Shown in pieces: positions 13,501-26,610 of a stretch of 64,000 nucleotides of DNA. The stretch's first letter is position 1, and each line of letters starts with the position of its first letter. The DNA is from Chrysomallon squamiferum. Lineage: Eukaryota > Mollusca > Gastropoda > Neomphalida > Peltospiridae. The DNA is taken from NCBI GenBank assembly GCA_012295275.1, contig CM022672.1, positions 15,912,125 to 15,976,124 of the forward strand, written 5' to 3'. A model generated the notes under the pieces. That model did not search any database. It worked only from the letters and a program-made list of their open reading frames with translations, and was not told the origin of the DNA. The position numbers and the translations under genes were made by a program.

Positions 13501-13845
13501 ACACATGCATACATACCTACACACAGAAACATACAAAAACATAATATTTAGTCTTCCATCAAAAGCAGTCGAAAATGTTGAGAAGTGACATATTGGTCAT
13601 TGACCTCGTAGATATTAATTACACATAGACTGCATGCTTGGGGTACTGACCCGCCTGAGACCGAGTCAAACATTTTTGTATGCTAATGAAATTATGTCGT
13701 GGTGGACATAACATGTAAACCGTTGTGATAAACGGTATGCACATAATGATAATGAATGAAAGAGAAAGATAAATGGATGAATACGAACGAACAAATGTCC
13801 GGTGATATTTATATATTTTTGTTATTTTGTTTACAAATATACCCA

Positions 13846-13847
<2 letters not shown>

Positions 13848-13902
<55 letters not shown>

Positions 13903-13919
13903 CATCATCATCATCATCT
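13848..13919. repeat. (TTA)n(TCA)n microsatellite
   Basis: About 18 TTA units followed by five TCA units. Confidence 0.96.
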
Positions 13920-14224
13920 AAAAAATATAAAAAGCGAAATAATAAATATTAACATAGGACAAGAGCTAGGGTTTTTATTTGTTTATTCAGAGCAATGGTT
14001 TTATTCGTTTACATAATGAGACATTTTTTTTTTTTTGTAATTTATACTTGATGTCCGATTTGGAACAGATAAGTTACAGAAATTTTACCTAAGAAATCAA
14101 ATGACTTTCGGGATTATCAACAAAACGGTGAATAGGGGCGATAATAGAAATTTTAATTTTATAAAAAAAAATTATTCTGCCTTCATTTTCATACAATGAT
14201 AAAACAAACGTCTGGATTTTAAAA

Positions 14225-14640
14225 CCGTCGTTTCCTCGCATCCACACAGAGTCATTCAGGTCACGTGCTTTCTTCGTAAGTCTGTTTGACCATCTCTACC
14301 ACGACGTCGACGGCTGTGAGAACAGTTAGCAACGCAAGATGTTGGAACCTGCTTGAGTAAATACCATTAATGACCGCAAAGCGTTTTCTCGGCAAAGCAC
14401 ACGAGTATTAAACCATAAAGCACGCCAGTTGCAACTGTGCAGAACTCACGTTGTGTTTCCAGTTGAGGTGAAGCGGTCATCACCCTTCCATAGCGGTCGT
14501 TAGCGGTATTCAGGCATGTCCTCGTTGATGTGCTGACACCTGCTGCTACCAAGTGACCCCGTCTGACCCTCTCCGGACAATGATTGTGGTCACTTACCCC
14601 TGCTAGGTATTGCTGCGCTGCTGGGTTTGAAGGTTGTCCA
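14225..14640. other. CpG-rich unique patch of about 400 bp
   Basis: Balanced base composition and frequent CG in an AT-rich neighbourhood. It contains AGGTCACGTG near 14260, which overlaps a nuclear-receptor half-site and an E-box sequence. Open frames here lack recognisable domains. Confidence 0.35.
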
Positions 14641-14811
14641 CTGCATTAAATAAATATAATTAGTATGCATTTATACGTCTGATTGACACTGACACATTTA
14701 CAAGAGATGAAGAGAAAAAAAAAAACACCCAGAAAGACAAATACAGAAAGACAGAAGATAGAAATGGAAAAGACTGATGGAGACAAGCGGGAGAGAAAAA
14801 ATAATTAAAAA

Positions 14812-14824
14812 AAAAATAAAATAA

Positions 14825-14855
<31 letters not shown>

Positions 14856-14895
14856 TAAAAATAAAAATAAAAAAAAATAAAAATAAATAAATAAT
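14812..14895. repeat. (TAAAA)n / (AAATAA)n array
   Basis: Pentanucleotide and hexanucleotide A-rich units with a short pure-A interruption. Confidence 0.95.
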
Positions 14896-16079
14896 GAATA
14901 GAATGGTATATTTCGTTAAAATAAAAGAATAAGACGCTCCACTCGAATGAATGAATAAATAAATAAATTATATATTGTCAATGAATAAAAACGTGTAAAA
15001 TTCTTTCTTAAATACTTATGATCACACACACACACACACACAGACACACACACAGACATAGAAAGAAACACACTAAAACATACCGAGAGCTTGGCAAAAT
15101 TATCAGCAAACCTGCAGATGTGACACATACATCAGTATCTGCATGGACATTACAAAATACAAAAAATAATTTTTAACAAAATATTTCTGCATAAAGTTAT
15201 CGTTTGTATTTTGAAGATAATTTACGCACAATATAATTGTTGTTCCATAAATGATAAAACAGTTGAACGAAGTTAGAGAATGTGTAAGCCTCTTGTAAAC
15301 AAGCATTTTGACTTTCAAGAAGTTCTAAGCTGTTCTGTTGAAACTGCACTATTTTCGTTGGTGTCGTCATCAATTCATCATCATCATTAAACTATAGCCA
15401 GTGTTGCTGCTGTTGCATAGTTTAATATTATCTTTGTTGTTACGGCATCGTCAGCATTATTGTTATGTCATCATCTATTTTACTGATGACGTAAGAATCA
15501 CTACGATGATAGCTTTGTTACTTACAGAAGGGAGTTCGCTAAACCCAGATGACTTTGCGCGAATTTCTTTGTTTTACCGATAACAGCTCATCATTTTCAA
15601 TTCAAATTGTACATACTGAACATTAATATTATTTACAGAAATTAACAAAAATGTTCATTAAATGTCATTAAAATATATTACTGTAATTGTGTTATGTTAT
15701 TAACATTGTGTTTTAGATATATAAAACAAATAAAACAGTGAGTTAATCGACACGAGCGTTTACATTTTTAAAAAATTTGTTGATGCCAAGTACCCGTTCT
15801 CTTCAGCTCGTCCATACAAATAAACCAATGAGCATCACTTTGAAAGAAAATCCTGTCTGCATTACGTGATCATAGTGAAAACAACGTCAGAGTTATTTTA
15901 ACCATTAATCGTTCGAAGAAAGAAGAAAAAAAAACGAAATTTTCGTGGAATAAAATGTAATTAAATTGATATCACTATTCCTATTATGTAAATAAATATC
16001 TTCTGAACAAGTATATATTAGTTCTAGATCAAAATAATGTTGGAGATGAAGTAGTACTTGCAAAATGTTTGAACCGATA

Positions 16080-16346
16080 TACCGAACACATGGCGATCAA
16101 ATATTAAAATGGCGGATTTTTCGTCTGCAGTAGTGAAAATAGCTTGTATAATTCAGAAGACGATTAATTGCCATTATGTAATCACTGCCGGTTTACAAAT
16201 GCAATTTCCAATTTTGTTTAATGCTATTTATTTTATGTATGACTAATTTTTTGATATTTAATAAAATTGTGTCGTAATTTATGAAAATATTAACCCCCTT
16301 CAATACTATAATGGAACGCTCCGCTTCTCTCTCTCAAAATGGCGGG
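16080..16346 (+). promoter_or_regulatory. Two AAAATGGCGG motifs (YY1-like)
   Basis: AAAATGGCGG occurs at about 16105-16115 and again at 16336-16345 on the same strand, with a further ATGGCG near 16090. It matches the YY1 core AANATGGCG. YY1 sites often lie just downstream of transcription starts, but no transcript is evident here, so the regulatory role is only a possibility. Confidence 0.25.
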
Positions 16347-17636
16347 CAAATTTATTCCATATTTGTTAGGGGTGTTGTACTTGTAGGGGAAAGAAACAAT
16401 TCATTCGTCTATTAGTTTTACATTATTACACTTCTTATTATTAAAATCAAATATAATATTTAGTATACTTTATACTCTAATCAATACATAATTATTTATC
16501 TTTATCATGTGGGGGATCAACTATATATAAATTTGTTTTCAAATGTTACGGGAGCAATACTTTATTTTCACTTTCTGTGTTGAGAGATGGGTGCGTGCGT
16601 TTCTGTATTATATGCAAATAATGTCATGTCATTACATTAGATAATAAAAAAAGAACATAGTTGACTTTCATAGTGTCTGTTTGATTCGTATGCAAAATTT
16701 AACAACAACTGGATAAATATTGTTGAAACTAGAAACGTAAATGTACAAGAGCATTTTGGTATTTGTTTCAAGACGTAACGTAATTTGCTGGCTCACTTTT
16801 TTGTCTTTGATTTGACGTAGCTCATAAACTACTTATCCAATTCAAAACACTGAAAGTGCTAATTGTTTCTTTTGATGTCGTGCTTCAAATTATATAAAAA
16901 AAAAAAAAAAATGAAATGCAGTAATTTTGAAATTCTGAGTGAACTCCCAAGTTACAGTACATATATTCCTAGTACTGATCTTATTTTTAATCAAACGAAA
17001 CATCTCGACATACTGCAAGCATTTGTCTCAAATATATTTGATAAATAAATTAGTAATTACAGACATTTTTTACTCTATGCTCTAAACTTTTCAAAATCTG
17101 AACTGGACACAAGCACGCATAATTGGCTTCACTCGATATGTAATTTACAATCTGCACGCGGTTGAGTTAGTAAACTCGATTTTCACAGAAGCATCTTGGT
17201 GGCCACATGTTAACTAATTACTGCATGCAAGGCGGCTTGTCCGTTTTATTTGTTAATGTAATTACTAAACGAGCTGGTAATTTTAAAAACAAATTTTATC
17301 TATGATAAGCTGATAAGTGTTAATATGTACTTTTGGTGAAAAAGAACTGTGGAGAAATATATTTAATAAATTCATTCGTTGCTTATGACATTTTCTTGTT
17401 TCAGATTTATACAAAACAAATGGCTGTGTTTGGAAAAGAAGAAGTCACTGGACTGTTGATAGACAGCTCGTGTTTTAGACAATGGTTAACTGAATCTTGA
17501 AAATTGAAAATATGACAAATAATTGTTCGCTTTGTTGGGAGTATGTTATGATTTAATTCAGTTGTTATATTACGTTATATTGTTTTTTTTATGGAGCTTG
17601 CTAAAACAAGATACAATCAAATAAGATGTAAACACA

Positions 17637-17680
17637 CACACACATATACATACATACATACATACATATATACATACATA
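17637..17680. repeat. (CA)n/(CATA)n repeat
   Basis: A CA tract then CATA and TATA tetranucleotides. Confidence 0.9.
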
Positions 17681-17820
17681 AAAATAAACCAATGAAAATA
17701 AAAGTAAGATATAAGAAAAGTATTTTATCACTTTCGCGCGTTAGTATTATTTTGTGATAGTATTTGTTGTTCGTTGTTTGTTTCTTGTTCTTTGTTTGTT
17801 GTTGCTGTTGTTGTTATTGT

Positions 17821-17821
<1 letters not shown>

Positions 17822-17853
<32 letters not shown>

Positions 17854-17891
17854 TTAATAATAATAATAATAATAATAATTATTATTATTAT

Positions 17892-17924
<33 letters not shown>

Positions 17925-17930
17925 TAGTAC
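17822..17930. repeat. Compound AAT, ATT, AGT triplet array
   Basis: AAT units, then ATT, then about ten AGT units. The AAT and ATT blocks are complementary and adjacent. Confidence 0.95.
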
Positions 17931-18267
17931 AAACAAATTTAATAATAATAAAGCATATATTAATTCTCACTTCGCCAGTGTAATCGAGAAAATGTAAACA
18001 AAATTAGGAAATTCCTAAACTCCTATTTCTATGTTTAGTCATATGACATCGTAGATTTATCTAGTTAATTTATTGTTAGTTTAAATCTTTCACAGCTTCG
18101 TGGAATCACGTTTGTAATGTGTTTGGACATAACAGGTTATTACTGATTGACGCGTGTGAATGTGCCTTTAACAGTGCTGGCAGTGTTTCAGATCGTAATG
18201 CTGAAACCATTTTTAAGTATGTTGTTTTTATGTCATGGATTTTCTACCGATTTGATGATGATAATTA

Positions 18268-18320
18268 TTCGGCTGCTGCTGATGCTGCTGCTGCTGCTGC
18301 TGCTGCTGTTGATGATGAGC
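18268..18320. repeat. (GCT)n triplet repeat
   Basis: About ten GCT units with GAT interruptions. It is one of the few GC-containing triplet tracts in the window. Confidence 0.92.
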
Positions 18321-18414
18321 ATTTTTTATGTAGGTTTTAAATGATATAATTAGAATAACAAAGCTAGTAAGCAAAGAAACAGAATAGTACTAATTTCTAT
18401 TACGCAGTTCTGTT

Positions 18415-18600
18415 GATACATACGTACAGCCGTATATATGTATACATAATGTACGTACATCTATACCTACAAACATACATACGTACGGACATATTTATGT
18501 ATATACGGACGTAAAGACACAGACATGCATATACAAAAAAACATACACACGCACACACATAGTCACATACACACGCACACACATAGTCACATACACAAGA
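18415..18600. repeat. CATA/CGTA-type repeats with tandem ACACACGCACACACATAGTC
   Basis: Interrupted ACATAC and GTAC units. The phrase CACATACACACGCACACACA is repeated in tandem near 18545-18590. Confidence 0.85.
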
Positions 18601-18981
18601 GACAGAACCGCTACAACAAAAAATGAAAATATTTTTTTTTTTTTTAGAATAAAAACAACTACCTCATTTTAAAAAAACAATATTAGCAGTTTCTACGACG
18701 ACAACAACATCATCTTCTTCAACCAGGACGTCTGTGTGTTTGTGTGCGACATATGATGGATCTGCGTGACACTTAGTCTAGGTGACGGTGACTGATGGGT
18801 GACAAGTTTCCAAGTTTTTATCACACGAACTTACAACGGTCATATATCATCTTGTTGCGGAGAAACCCCGAGTTTTGTCTTTTGACAAAATTACGCCTCA
18901 GAAGTAACACTGATAATAACAATGATTTGTTATAAACACGCAAATTTTATACGTACTTGAAAAATACGTACCACACACACG

Positions 18982-19008
18982 AACGCGCGCGCGCGCGCGC
19001 ACACACAC
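18982..19008. repeat. (CG)n(CA)n alternating purine-pyrimidine tract
   Basis: About eight CG dinucleotides followed by CA units. Alternating CG is the sequence most prone to Z-DNA. It is rare in such AT-rich DNA. Confidence 0.95.
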
Positions 19009-19149
19009 CACCAGGACAGAGAAGTAAGAAAAATGCTGCAATGCCCCCAAAAAAAGCATATAAATAAAATGTTGATCACCAGCCTCGTTAAGTTAATCTA
19101 TACGAGTATCATCAGCTGTTCTAGTAAAAAAAATGTCTGATTTCTTTCT

Positions 19150-19220
19150 TTTTTCTTTTCTTTCTTTCTTCTTCTTCTTCTTCTTAATATATATATATAT
19201 ATATATATTTTTTTTTTTTC
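19150..19220. repeat. (CTT)n, (AT)n and poly(T)
   Basis: CTTT and CTT units, then an AT tract at about 19186-19208, then a T run. Confidence 0.92.
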
Positions 19221-19623
19221 AATTCTGGCCTCGATTTTGAAGTATTTAATTAAAATAACAAAATACTGGAGTACCTGACACACAGAGATCAAACGGAGAT
19301 AACATACGTGGAATATATATGTTAGTACATTTCTTTCGTTAACTTAAATTAACGTGTTGGCTTGAAGAACATTGCAGAGAAAATAGTAATACGTTTTTGA
19401 AAAAAAAAAAAAAAAAATTAAAACCGATAATATAGCTTAAAATAATTTTTCAAGGTATTTGTTTACATTTATGTTTGAATTAGTTATTAGTGTACTCATT
19501 TTTCCATATTAGTGGGATAATAAAAAAAAAAAAAAAAATTATAATTAATAAAAAATCAAAACAACAAAACAAAAGAAAACTTTATGACATTTCGAAATCG
19601 TTTCTGTGGTTGAAGTATTCCGC

Positions 19624-19641
19624 CAATTTAAAAAAAAAAAA

Positions 19642-19672
<31 letters not shown>

Positions 19673-19771
19673 CAATAGTAAAAAAAAAAAAAATTAAAAA
19701 TTAAAATTTGAAAATGATAAACAAGATAAAATAAAATAAAATAAAATAAAATAAAATAAAATAAAATAAAA

Positions 19772-19802
<31 letters not shown>

Positions 19803-19803
19803 T
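19624..19803. repeat. A-rich complex: poly(A), (AAT)n, (ATAAA)n, (AAAT)n
   Basis: Successive A-rich arrays. The ATAAA pentamer block runs from about 19725 to 19775 and passes into AAAT and AAT units. Confidence 0.93.
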
Positions 19804-20151
19804 ACATCACATTATGTGACCGATATATGACAACTTGTTCAGCATCGGCGACACAGTTTAGCTATTTTAAAATTATTATTTATCACTGTCACAAGATTAC
19901 AATAACATCTCATTATCAGACACTGGAGGACAGGCATCCGAGGAGAAATACCACAGAGCTGTTGAATATAATTATTTTGCTTTGTTCTACCGTTTTATTA
20001 TTTACGTATTTGCAATGGACAGAACATTTCGAAAAAGAAAGACAGACAGACAAATGGTACGTAAATAACAATTTATTGAAACAGAAATAAATAAATAAAA
20101 ATTAAACTCCCAGATAAATATTTTTTTCTTTATGACATCAACCTTTAGACG

Positions 20152-20156
<5 letters not shown>

Positions 20157-20183
<27 letters not shown>

Positions 20184-20210
20184 TTCATTCATTCATTCAT
20201 TCATTTATTA
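20157..20210. repeat. (TTTA)n(TTCA)n microsatellite
   Basis: ATTT units switch to ATTC units. Confidence 0.95.
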
Positions 20211-20507
20211 CAGTTATGGGACAGGAGATTATTTTATCGTTTATATTTAATATGTTTATTTGATATGCAGTATCAAGAAAAATATCTGACATACTTTTCG
20301 CATGATACCATTAATTCTATTTTTATATTTTTTATATTTTGTTTTCCCCCTCTCTTTACGTAAAATCTTATCATTATACGTTACTTTTGCACACACACAA
20401 GTTCATATTTCGTGTTTATTCATGCAATAAATTATGGCCAAAACTACAAAACACCATGGGGTATAGTTGACAAGTTCAACCAGTGCGTTTAGCGCAATTG
20501 TCGGAAG

Positions 20508-20543
<36 letters not shown>

Positions 20544-21582
20544 AAGAAGAAGGGAATTAATAATAACAACAACCATAAAATACTTGGTGCAGGCCACGAT
20601 CATTCATAAACCAAACATTTTCTATTTATAAAGGACGTAGGACCTAGCTAGTTCATCGGCTGTCGAAAATAATTTTCGAGTTTAAAAAAGTATTAAATGA
20701 AAATCTTTTATTTATTTATATAGATGTATATAAATTTTAATTTACTTATTTATGTATTCTTTTTTTCAAAATCTAAATCGCACATATATTATTTCCTTCT
20801 TTATTGTTAAGCCTTGCCGTAAATGGAGAGTAATACATTAACCGAAGGCGGGAAACGTCACGTGTCCAAGAAACTGTCGTCTGCTTCACCGTTAAGACGT
20901 GCTAGATTGAAGAGCGCGCGCGAAATGTTGTCATTAATTCCATCAAATGGGATGGAGATTAGTGCGCGTGCGTCGACCTTTTATGATAATTATACGAATT
21001 AATATTTAACATCAGTAGTTTTGAAGATTAGTGTCAGCCATATTTGTCTTGTTTATAAATAAATAAATAAATAAATGAAATGAAATGAAATTAAATTAAA
21101 TTTAAAAACAATATATATATCGTCACATACACACGAATTTAAGGAACTAAAATTAACAAATGTTTATCCGATATGTTCTGTTAGACTACAGGTTTAAAAA
21201 CAACAAATGGATCTATACAACAACACATTTAATTACGTGGATCAATGAAGATAAGTTTACCGTTAGTATGAAATTGCCTTTAATAATAAGTATTATAATC
21301 AGTTATATACGTATGTACAAGAGTGCCATAAATAATAACATGATTCCTTACTGTACCATATTTGTATCACGTAAGTCATATACAAATAATGACCACTGCT
21401 ATGTATTATAATCGTTAAGTCAACACTATGTCATCATAATTAAGGTAGTTGTCGTCTGAGATGAAGATTAGAGAGCAGGCAAATAATAAATAAATAATAA
21501 AATATAATTAAAATAAAATTATTAAAATATATATATATATATATAAATTAAAAAAAAATTAAAATTAAAAAATAAAAAAAAA

Positions 21583-21583
<1 letters not shown>

Positions 21584-21632
<49 letters not shown>
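21584..21632. repeat. (AAT)n microsatellite
   Basis: About 16 AAT units next to A-rich and AT-rich tracts starting at 21524. Confidence 0.96.
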
Positions 21633-21633
<1 letters not shown>

Positions 21634-24600
21634 TTTCCTAACAATATGCAGATTAAGAAAGAAAGAAAAAAAGATATTCTAACAAAACATAACAGTAACG
21701 TTATGTCCATAATTTATTGGTCCTGTCTAATAACGTAAATACCGTATTTTCTCTAATAACCGTTTGCACACGCAGCGCTAAAGAGTCACCTGGTACTTAT
21801 TTTCCACCCAGTATTATAACGGCCAAAGCTAAAGTGATAATCAAAATGTTGATGATAATGATAATTTCAAAATATTTTTAATCCCCCCCCAAAAAAACCC
21901 ACACAAAAACAACAACAACAACAACAAATAATAATAATAATAAAAAAAACAACCCCAAAACAAACAACAAATTTAAACTTTAACTACAAAATTTCAAAAA
22001 TTTAAATCGTTAACGCAAAACAGATTAAACTGCTCTATTCATAACGATACTCAAAGTCATAATCATCTCTGGTCTTCGAGATTTAGACAATGCAGTCTTT
22101 CTCGGCGTTTATCAGACGTTTTTTCAGTCGAAGCAATACGTAATAAAAAATACATGATCTATGGCCGATAATATTACCAATAAGCAGTGTACTGTAATAC
22201 GTATCTTGAGATATATCCTTATAGATGGATTATCGGTATGCACATTACATCTAACGTTGTAATTTATTAGATTCCACAGAACCATTTATCAAAAGAAGTT
22301 CCATTATAGATGGATCGGCTTTTTCTTCCTTTCATTGTAGTAAAAATAATACGACTGATTTATCACCTTAGTTGTACTATGCACTGTCTATCAAATGGAG
22401 AACATTTATCCACGATTCGGCTTTCTTTTCTTCTTCATTTTTTTTCTCTCTCTTTCTACTTGCAGTATAAAATATTACGTATTAGCGCGCTAATAAACAA
22501 CACGGTCTGCAGTCGTTAAACAGACATACCATTCATTTGTAGAATGATTTGCCGAGATGCAAAAACCATATGTACCCCGCGCTCCGCAGAACTTGCACTC
22601 ACTGCCTGGGGAACAAAAGCAGTATTACTAATGCTGACATCTTTCTGGGCATTTAATTGTTACTTACGGAACAGCAAACGCGCCAAAAATGTATCTCTGC
22701 GCCAGTGCACGTGCTATGGGTGTTTGCGGCTGTGCTGAAATAAATAGTTCTTCTCATTAGACCGTTTGCACTAAGACATCGTTTTGACCTTTTCAAGAGG
22801 TCGAGTTACGAATGGTTATTACATTTGTGGTTTTCATGTAATCTTTCAAATGATTATCTTCCATTTACTAGATATAAATTTTACATAATAACCAGCACAT
22901 GGTGACATCATTTTATAGATGTAGTCAATAATAATATTATTTAAAGCACTGTAGGTTTAATGGAATACTATAAGACATTATTAACTGTTAGGTGAATACT
23001 TCATGATGAACAGTTAAAGGTGGACGCGTAATTATATGCCAGAACTCAATTTAAAAATTACCTGATCTTCTACACACAAATCTACATACATAAATATATG
23101 CATGCACGCATGCATACATACACACATATATACATACATACATATACGTACGAACATGCATACATACTTATTTTTATAAATTATTTTATAAATAATTCGT
23201 TCATAGGGCCTCAAAGAGAAATTTTGCAAGTTGGTACAAGACCCCTTTGGGGCCCCAAGCCAGGCAAAGATTTAAAAAAAAAAAAATGAGTAGTTGATGA
23301 TCAATAAATCTACATGTAAACTCTCATAAACGCTTTATTTCCATGATCAGATATGACATAATGTAACAAACATATTCAATTAATGCACGGTTGCTGTGGG
23401 GCTCTTCGTAGCTATTGGGCCCTGGAACAAAGTACCGGCTGGACCTCCCCCCTCTCAGAGGCTATGTACGTACAAACACATATTCAAACATAAATGAATT
23501 TATCCACACAGTAGATAAATATAAGGACATAATATTATTGACTACATGCATAGCTGAAAGACCATATTAGTATTGCTCGAAGATTATATATGAGAAAAAA
23601 AAAAAAAAATAAAAAAATAAAAATCATATTTTATAAGAGTTGATTCTGGAAGGAATACGAATCCAATGCATAACAGATTCTTATCAGTCACGTGGTCGGG
23701 TGATCACCATTGAGATAATGAGACTGAAAGGTAAATGTACTGTCAGGCGTAATCACTGTCATAGGACGGAGATCGTTGTTTTGAGAGTTTAATGTTTTAT
23801 ATGCAGGGTTTGTTTCATAAAATATATTAGTAGGTCGACGGCATTTCATAAACATGGTGGGGACCAAAATGAGCTTAGTCTTTTAACAGATATATACGAT
23901 TTTTCCAATAGCAGTAGAAAACAGTTCGTAGCAAACTGTTCAGTAAAACCTCTGCTGATTGGGCGTAGATCTATCTAAACCGCAGGATTTACCTAACAGT
24001 TGCTGTATACATTGTAAATGGCTTTTTATTCATTTATATTATAATTTTGAAACATTAATTTACAGAATAACAAATAAACTGAGTTTAAATATTAAATAAA
24101 TTTATATGACAGCGGCTTTTTTTTTTTTTTTTTTTTCTTTGTTGTCATCTGCAGGTGCATACATTGCTATGAAATAACATTATTAATGGCTGACTAGCTG
24201 ATTTAACAAAAAGAACTAACAGACTCCAACTACTATAAATCTACGGCCGATTAAACAAGTCACGTGATCGTCAGAATTTAACGGCTACTTCCAGCAGACG
24301 ACAGCCTTCCACTCTGATATTAACTGAGTGTGATTCTAAATGTTTAAGAGTGCAATTGAAAAACAAACTTGTTATTAATATATAACATCCATCTGATTCC
24401 AAATTGTGAAATAAAATAAAACATAACAATGAAAGAAAAATTATTTTTCAATAAAAAAAAAATAAATAAAATAAAAAAATCTGGTTAGATGATCTGTTAT
24501 CAAGTGTTAAAATTTTAATCATGTGCTATTATTAATGTTACAATAGTTGACGCTATTAATTATTTAACGAACAATCTAAACTTAACAATGTGTAACTGAT

Positions 24601-24748
24601 AACGATGATGATAAAGACAACAAATATAATAAAAGCCACAGTAACTGCATGAAAGCCAAAGCAAACGCCCCAAAAAAAAAAAAAAAAAAATAAAATAAAA
24701 ATATGTATAGTGTCATTAATAATAATAAATTAATTAGTTAATAAAAAG

Positions 24749-24837
24749 TCATAATAATAATAATAATAATAACAACAACAACAATAATAATATTATTATT
24801 ATAAAAACGAAATAAAGTCAAGATGAATGAATAATAA

Positions 24838-24872
<35 letters not shown>

Positions 24873-24873
24873 A
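24749..24873. repeat. (AAT)n/(AAC)n and (AAAT)n arrays
   Basis: AAT then AAC then ATT units at 24749-24800, and AAAT units at about 24838-24873. Confidence 0.93.
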
Positions 24874-25554
24874 ATTTATTCAATTGTTTAATAAAGTGAT
24901 TATTAAATATTATTCGAAAAAAAAATCATATGATCTACAGTTCACAAGTTGAGCATTTCTTATTATGTACAGATGGATCTAAAACAATAAAAGGAAGGAA
25001 GAAAACATAAAAATGGAAGAAAGAAAGAATTTGAAAGCAATAATAAGAGAACGAGAAAAAAGGAAGGAAGAAATTAAAAGAAATAAAGAAATCAAGGAGG
25101 AAATTAAAAGCAAGAAAGGAGGAAGTTAAAAAGAAAGATAGAAAAAGAGAAGAGGTAAAAATGAAAGACAGAAACAAATGAATTAACTGAAACGAAGGAA
25201 GAAAACATTAGGGGGTAAAAATAGACAAAAAAAAAAAAAAAAAAAAAAAAATGCAATAAGGAAATAAATACAACAAAAAAACACCTTAAAATTTTAGGCT
25301 GTTTTGAAAAGATGCTAAGCGTGCTGGTGATTTGAAGATATGTTTTAATAAAATATTAAATGTAAGAGGAATTATCTCGTTCGTAATACGTCCTTGCATT
25401 ATTAATTAGCAGACGTTTTCTCAATCAGGCAAGCATTAATGAAATATGAACGTCCTATGCTATTATTTGAAGAAAAAAACTAAATTAATTACTACAACTA
25501 TAAACTGCTGGGTTTTTTTCTGTTTCTATTACAAATACTGCGTCTTCTGTATGT

Positions 25555-26035
25555 ACTGATATTAGTAAGATAACTGCTATTACAACGACTACCACAACCA
25601 CACTACTACTACTGCTACCATTACAACTATCATAGTATTTGATACTGCTACTTCTGTAACAATTATTCCAACTTACATTAACTTTACTGTCACTACTGCT
25701 ACTACCACCATTATTACCGCTACTACTGCTATTACCAATATTATAAACACTACTGCTACCACTATTACTACTTCTACAATAACTACTACAAGAATTACTA
25801 CTAAAAGTGAAATAATTACTTTTAATATTGCTGTTGCTAATAATACTTCTACTTATAGCACTATATATTACTATTAGTAGCACTACTTTTAAATATTACT
25901 ATTTTGACAGAGTAATTATATATATTTCTGTTGCTTATACTACTACAACTAGTTCTGCTACTACTTCTGCTTGTACTACTACTCTGCTGATTATTCAACT
26001 GGTAGTACAACTATTACAGCTACTTCTGCAAATAA
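25555..26035. repeat. Degenerate ACT/ATT/ACC triplet region, about 480 bp
   Basis: Triplet periodicity with much divergence. It gives long Ser/Asn-rich and Leu/Thr-rich frames on both strands. No single unit dominates and no protein family is recognisable, so it is treated as an old expanded triplet array. Confidence 0.8.
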
Positions 26036-26129
26036 GCTTCCCTAACCTTTTCTTCTGATGTATTTGCAATATTCATTAAATATCATCACCATCATGACCA
26101 TATCGTCATCACCTTTATCATCAGACCTT

Positions 26130-26165
26130 TATCACAGTCATCATCATCATCATCATCATCATTAA
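26130..26165. repeat. (CAT)n microsatellite
   Basis: A short run of TCA/CAT units. Confidence 0.9.
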
Positions 26166-26485
26166 CAAACGGATGCATTCCGTGACACGACGTTCCTCAC
26201 GTAACTTAAATCACTTCACAACTCTTTGCAACACCTGTACGATTTGACCTACATATTTCAGCAGGTAATCATTTAAACATGACAGGTAAAAATCTGTTTA
26301 CTGACTGAACGTTGTCATGTGTTATATAAGTCGAAATTAAATGCGAGTGTTTGTGTCAGACAAGTTTAATATTTGTTCGCGAAAACATCCATGTTGCGAG
26401 AAATCGCGCAGTGAATTATGGGATGTTTCTTCTTCATTTTCTTAAACTGCCCTGTTCATGATATTTCTTTAATTCTGTTTATATA

Positions 26486-26487
<2 letters not shown>

Positions 26488-26517
<30 letters not shown>

Positions 26518-26610
26518 AAATAAAAATAAAAATAAAAATAAAAATAAAAATAAAAATAAAAATAAAAATAAAAATAAAAATAAAAATAAAATAAAATAAA
26601 TAAATAATAA
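26488..26610. repeat. (AAAT)n then (TAAAAA)n array
   Basis: Tetranucleotides followed by about 14 perfect TAAAAA hexamers. Confidence 0.97.

Larger units (their letters stand above)
13501..22300. other. Gene-free segment, AT-rich with many short arrays
   Basis: No coding exon recognised. A CpG-rich, less AT-biased patch lies at about 14225-14640 and another at about 20815-20990. Two AAAATGGCGG motifs lie at about 16105 and 16336. Poly(A) runs occur at about 19399-19417 and 20508-20541. Confidence 0.65.

Noticed and set aside
14367-14552. 61-codon minus-strand frame in a balanced-composition patch
   Set aside because: No homology recognised and no splice or start evidence.
22544-22738. 64-codon plus-strand frame with several Cys
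   Set aside because: No cysteine spacing that fits a known fold, and length within chance for this less AT-rich patch.
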